Shown in pieces: positions 42,867 through 44,520 of a stretch of DNA of 44,520 bases. Position 1 is the first letter of the stretch, and the number at the start of each line of letters is the position of its first letter. The notes below the pieces were generated by a model, which had not been told where the DNA came from, ran no database searches, and saw only the letters and a program-made list of their open reading frames with translations. Position numbers and translations under genes: made by a program. The DNA lies in the NCBI GenBank assembly GCA_030012235.1, contig JASCXY010000005.1:1-44520 (forward strand), given 5' to 3'. This stretch comes from Balneolaceae bacterium ANBcel3 (GTDB taxonomy: Bacteria > Bacteroidota > Rhodothermia > Balneolales > Natronogracilivirgulaceae).

Positions 42867-44520
42867 TCAGAGTTCACTTAGCATCTCAGCCGCAATGGAG
42901 CGATTCTCATCGGACATGTCTAACCCCGCTGTACCAAAGCGGGAAGAAGCATATTCCAAAGCCTTTTCCTTTACTTCAGGATCACGAATACGCTGAATCA
43001 TGAGTAGGGTATCGGTTGCGGCTTTACCTACTTCTGTCGAATCTCCTTTGCTCATCAGATGAACCGTAAGATCGGCTAATGCAAGAGATCTCCAGTAGAA
43101 GTTTCGTATCGTATAGGATAACTCCGTTGCTTTTGTGGTGTTGGATTGCTTCAAATAAAGCTGGCTGAGAGCATAGAGATGAAGATGCTGACGTTGTTCA
43201 TCCATTATAGCTAACGCACGAGCCAGAGAGTCATATTCCTGTTCAACAGACTGTGCCATTAGTCCGTTGATTTGATCTGAATATTGTGATCCGGAGGGAC
43301 GCATTTTTTCTGCCAGGGTTCGTGCACGGTCCGGCCTGCCGATGATTAGCCATTGTTCTATGATGGATACAGCCAGAAGATTAAAACTGTCTGCATTTGT
43401 GATTCCGTCAAGGGAAGCCTCTGCCTGCTCCAGGAAATCTGCAACCACCGACATAGGCCGGTCTATACGTCGGTTCATTTTCGAAACCTGTATCAGTATT
43501 CGCGTTCGTTCCATTCGGGACGGGATTTCACGTATCCACGGTAAACTGGCTTCAAGAAGAGAATCGCCCCGTTCAAAATCGTGAAAATCATAAAGTGTAC
43601 ATGCGATATTGACATGGGCGATCGTCTTGTCAGAGATGCTGTCCGGAATCTGTTCCATCAAAGTTAATGCATCTGAGACCCAGCCTTGTTCAGCCATGGC
43701 CATCGCAATTCCGGAAATTGCAGAATGCCTGAAATAGTCGGTATGCAAAGAATCGAGAAGAGAAACAGACTGCGCGTGGTCACCGTTTTTTGACAGGGAG
43801 ATTACATGATCCCGAAAGGCAAAATGGTAGGTTGTTTCGTCCAGTGCCTTCATCCGGTTTAAGAGGTTCGATGATGTCTCATACAGGCCCTCAGCAGCAA
43901 AAAGTGCATGCAATCTCATAAGTTTATGCAAATATTCATTTTGCTGTTGAGGAGAGGAAATCTCCGGCAAAGATTCCGCCAGAGAACGGGCACGATCGTG
44001 GTCCTCTGATGTGAAAAGAAACTCAGTCAATAAAGCAGTGAGGCTCAGATACTCTGTCGGATCTACATAGTCTAATAAGGATGTAAAGCGGTTTAGAACC
44101 TCTTCAGAGGAATTATCGACGGTTAACTGTAAAGCAATCTGTTCCAGCGCCCCGGCGATAAGCTGCTGATTTCTTATGCGATTGGTAACGCTCAGGGCAT
44201 CTTCAGATTTATTTGCCATCATGTAATACGGAACCATCGAGTAATAGATGGAGTCCGTTATTTCTGTATTCCAGTGACGGTCTGCGGAGGTACGGAGGTG
44301 TTGCATTTTTTCTGAAAATGCCCGTTCTCTTTCGGCATTATGTAGCCATTCTGCCTGTTGAAGGTGTCTTGAAGCTCTGGCCACTTCATTGCTTACTCGG
44401 TTTATCAGGTAATTGGATAAAGGCATAAAGCCCGATAGTGCATTTGCACGGGTTTGAAGAAGCGGCAGTTTTCTTCGCAGCTCACCGACCGTCATATCGC
44501 CGATACGTGTTTGATGCTGG
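42867..44520 (-). CDS. Helical-repeat (TPR-like) protein of unknown function, 5' end outside window
   Basis: The frame is open from the stop at 42867-42869 to the window's right edge. Met at 44495 gives 542 residues, but the codons before it (QTRIGD) continue openly, so the true start is probably outside. The chain is almost entirely alpha-helical with repeated ~35-residue units such as EYLHKLMRLHALFAAEGLYE and HVNIACTLYDFHDFERGDSL, plus several QGWVSDALTLMEQIP-like lines. This resembles TPR or similar solenoid scaffolds used for protein contacts. No signal peptide is visible in the part seen. It converges on mutL, 19 bases from its stop. Confidence 0.75.
   Translation of the reverse strand, partial: QHQTRIGDMTVGELRRKLPLLQTRANALSGFMPLSNYLINRVSNEVARASRHLQQAEWLHNAERERAFSEKMQHLRTSADRHWNTEITDSIYYSMVPYYMMANKSEDALSVTNRIRNQQLIAGALEQIALQLTVDNSSEEVLNRFTSLLDYVDPTEYLSLTALLTEFLFTSEDHDRARSLAESLPEISSPQQQNEYLHKLMRLHALFAAEGLYETSSNLLNRMKALDETTYHFAFRDHVISLSKNGDHAQSVSLLDSLHTDYFRHSAISGIAMAMAEQGWVSDALTLMEQIPDSISDKTIAHVNIACTLYDFHDFERGDSLLEASLPWIREIPSRMERTRILIQVSKMNRRIDRPMSVVADFLEQAEASLDGITNADSFNLLAVSIIEQWLIIGRPDRARTLAEKMRPSGSQYSDQINGLMAQSVEQEYDSLARALAIMDEQRQHLHLYALSQLYLKQSNTTKATELSYTIRNFYWRSLALADLTVHLMSKGDSTEVGKAATDTLLMIQRIRDPEVKEKALEYASSRFGTAGLDMSDENRSIAAEMLSEL

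Overview
The window looks like a chromosomal segment from a Bacteroidota/Balneolota-type (Rhodothermota-like) bacterium of moderate G+C. The evidence is: a TAnnTTTG-type -7 box in front of the tRNA; an F-ATPase operon with AtpZ/AtpI-like genes, a long subunit a and no atpD/atpC; an M23 peptidase-bactofilin pair next to it; a RecO without an obvious zinc-cysteine cluster; and a Wzi-family capsule protein of the Bacteroidota kind. The phylum call is inference; no rRNA or marker search was possible.

Layout. 1-1901 (minus): CPA2 cation/proton antiporter with a C-terminal universal-stress-protein region, cut by the window edge. 2150-2506: an orphan 118-aa gene behind a palindromic operator-like site. 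2513-9779 (minus): a compact surface-glycan operon, transcribed wecE-like aminotransferase, FemAB/GNAT-like acyltransferase, Wzx flippase, fused double GT4, GT2. 9835-18429: guaB, LytM/M23 peptidase, bactofilin, atpZ- and atpI-like genes, then atpBEFHAG, followed by tRNA-Ser(UGA) and a strong terminator. 18585-20661: TolC-like outer-membrane protein and an MlaC-like lipid carrier. 20847-28888: loosely packed envelope-polysaccharide genes with long non-coding gaps: a GT2-like protein with a degraded DxD motif, a TagF-like CDP-alditol phosphotransferase, a GT4, an overlapping pair (polytopic LPG-synthase-TM-like protein plus Stealth phosphotransferase), and Wzi. 29472-31577: myo-inositol-1-phosphate synthase and CTP:inositol-1-phosphate cytidylyltransferase. 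31618-32138: a ParE-type toxin-antitoxin pair. 32224-39118: an AttH/CrtC lipocalin-like protein divergent from an MMPL/RND transporter, then recO, a Do/HtrA protease and a lipoprotein. 39186-40436 (minus): NADP isocitrate dehydrogenase. 40800-42847: a small membrane protein and mutL. 42867-end (minus): an unrecognised helical-repeat protein, cut by the edge.

How it fits together. The minus operon at 2.5-9.8 kb can make, modify, assemble and export an amino-sugar-containing glycan. The 20.8-31.6 kb block adds sugar-phosphate or alditol-phosphate transferases and enzymes that should make CDP-inositol from glucose-6-phosphate. No CDP-alcohol phosphatidyltransferase that would use CDP-inositol conventionally lies in the window, so its acceptor (lipid, soluble osmolyte or surface glycan) is open. 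This block is the best candidate for an undescribed system. The housekeeping blocks are ordinary, except that MutL carries unusual substitutions in its ATPase and DQHA motifs.
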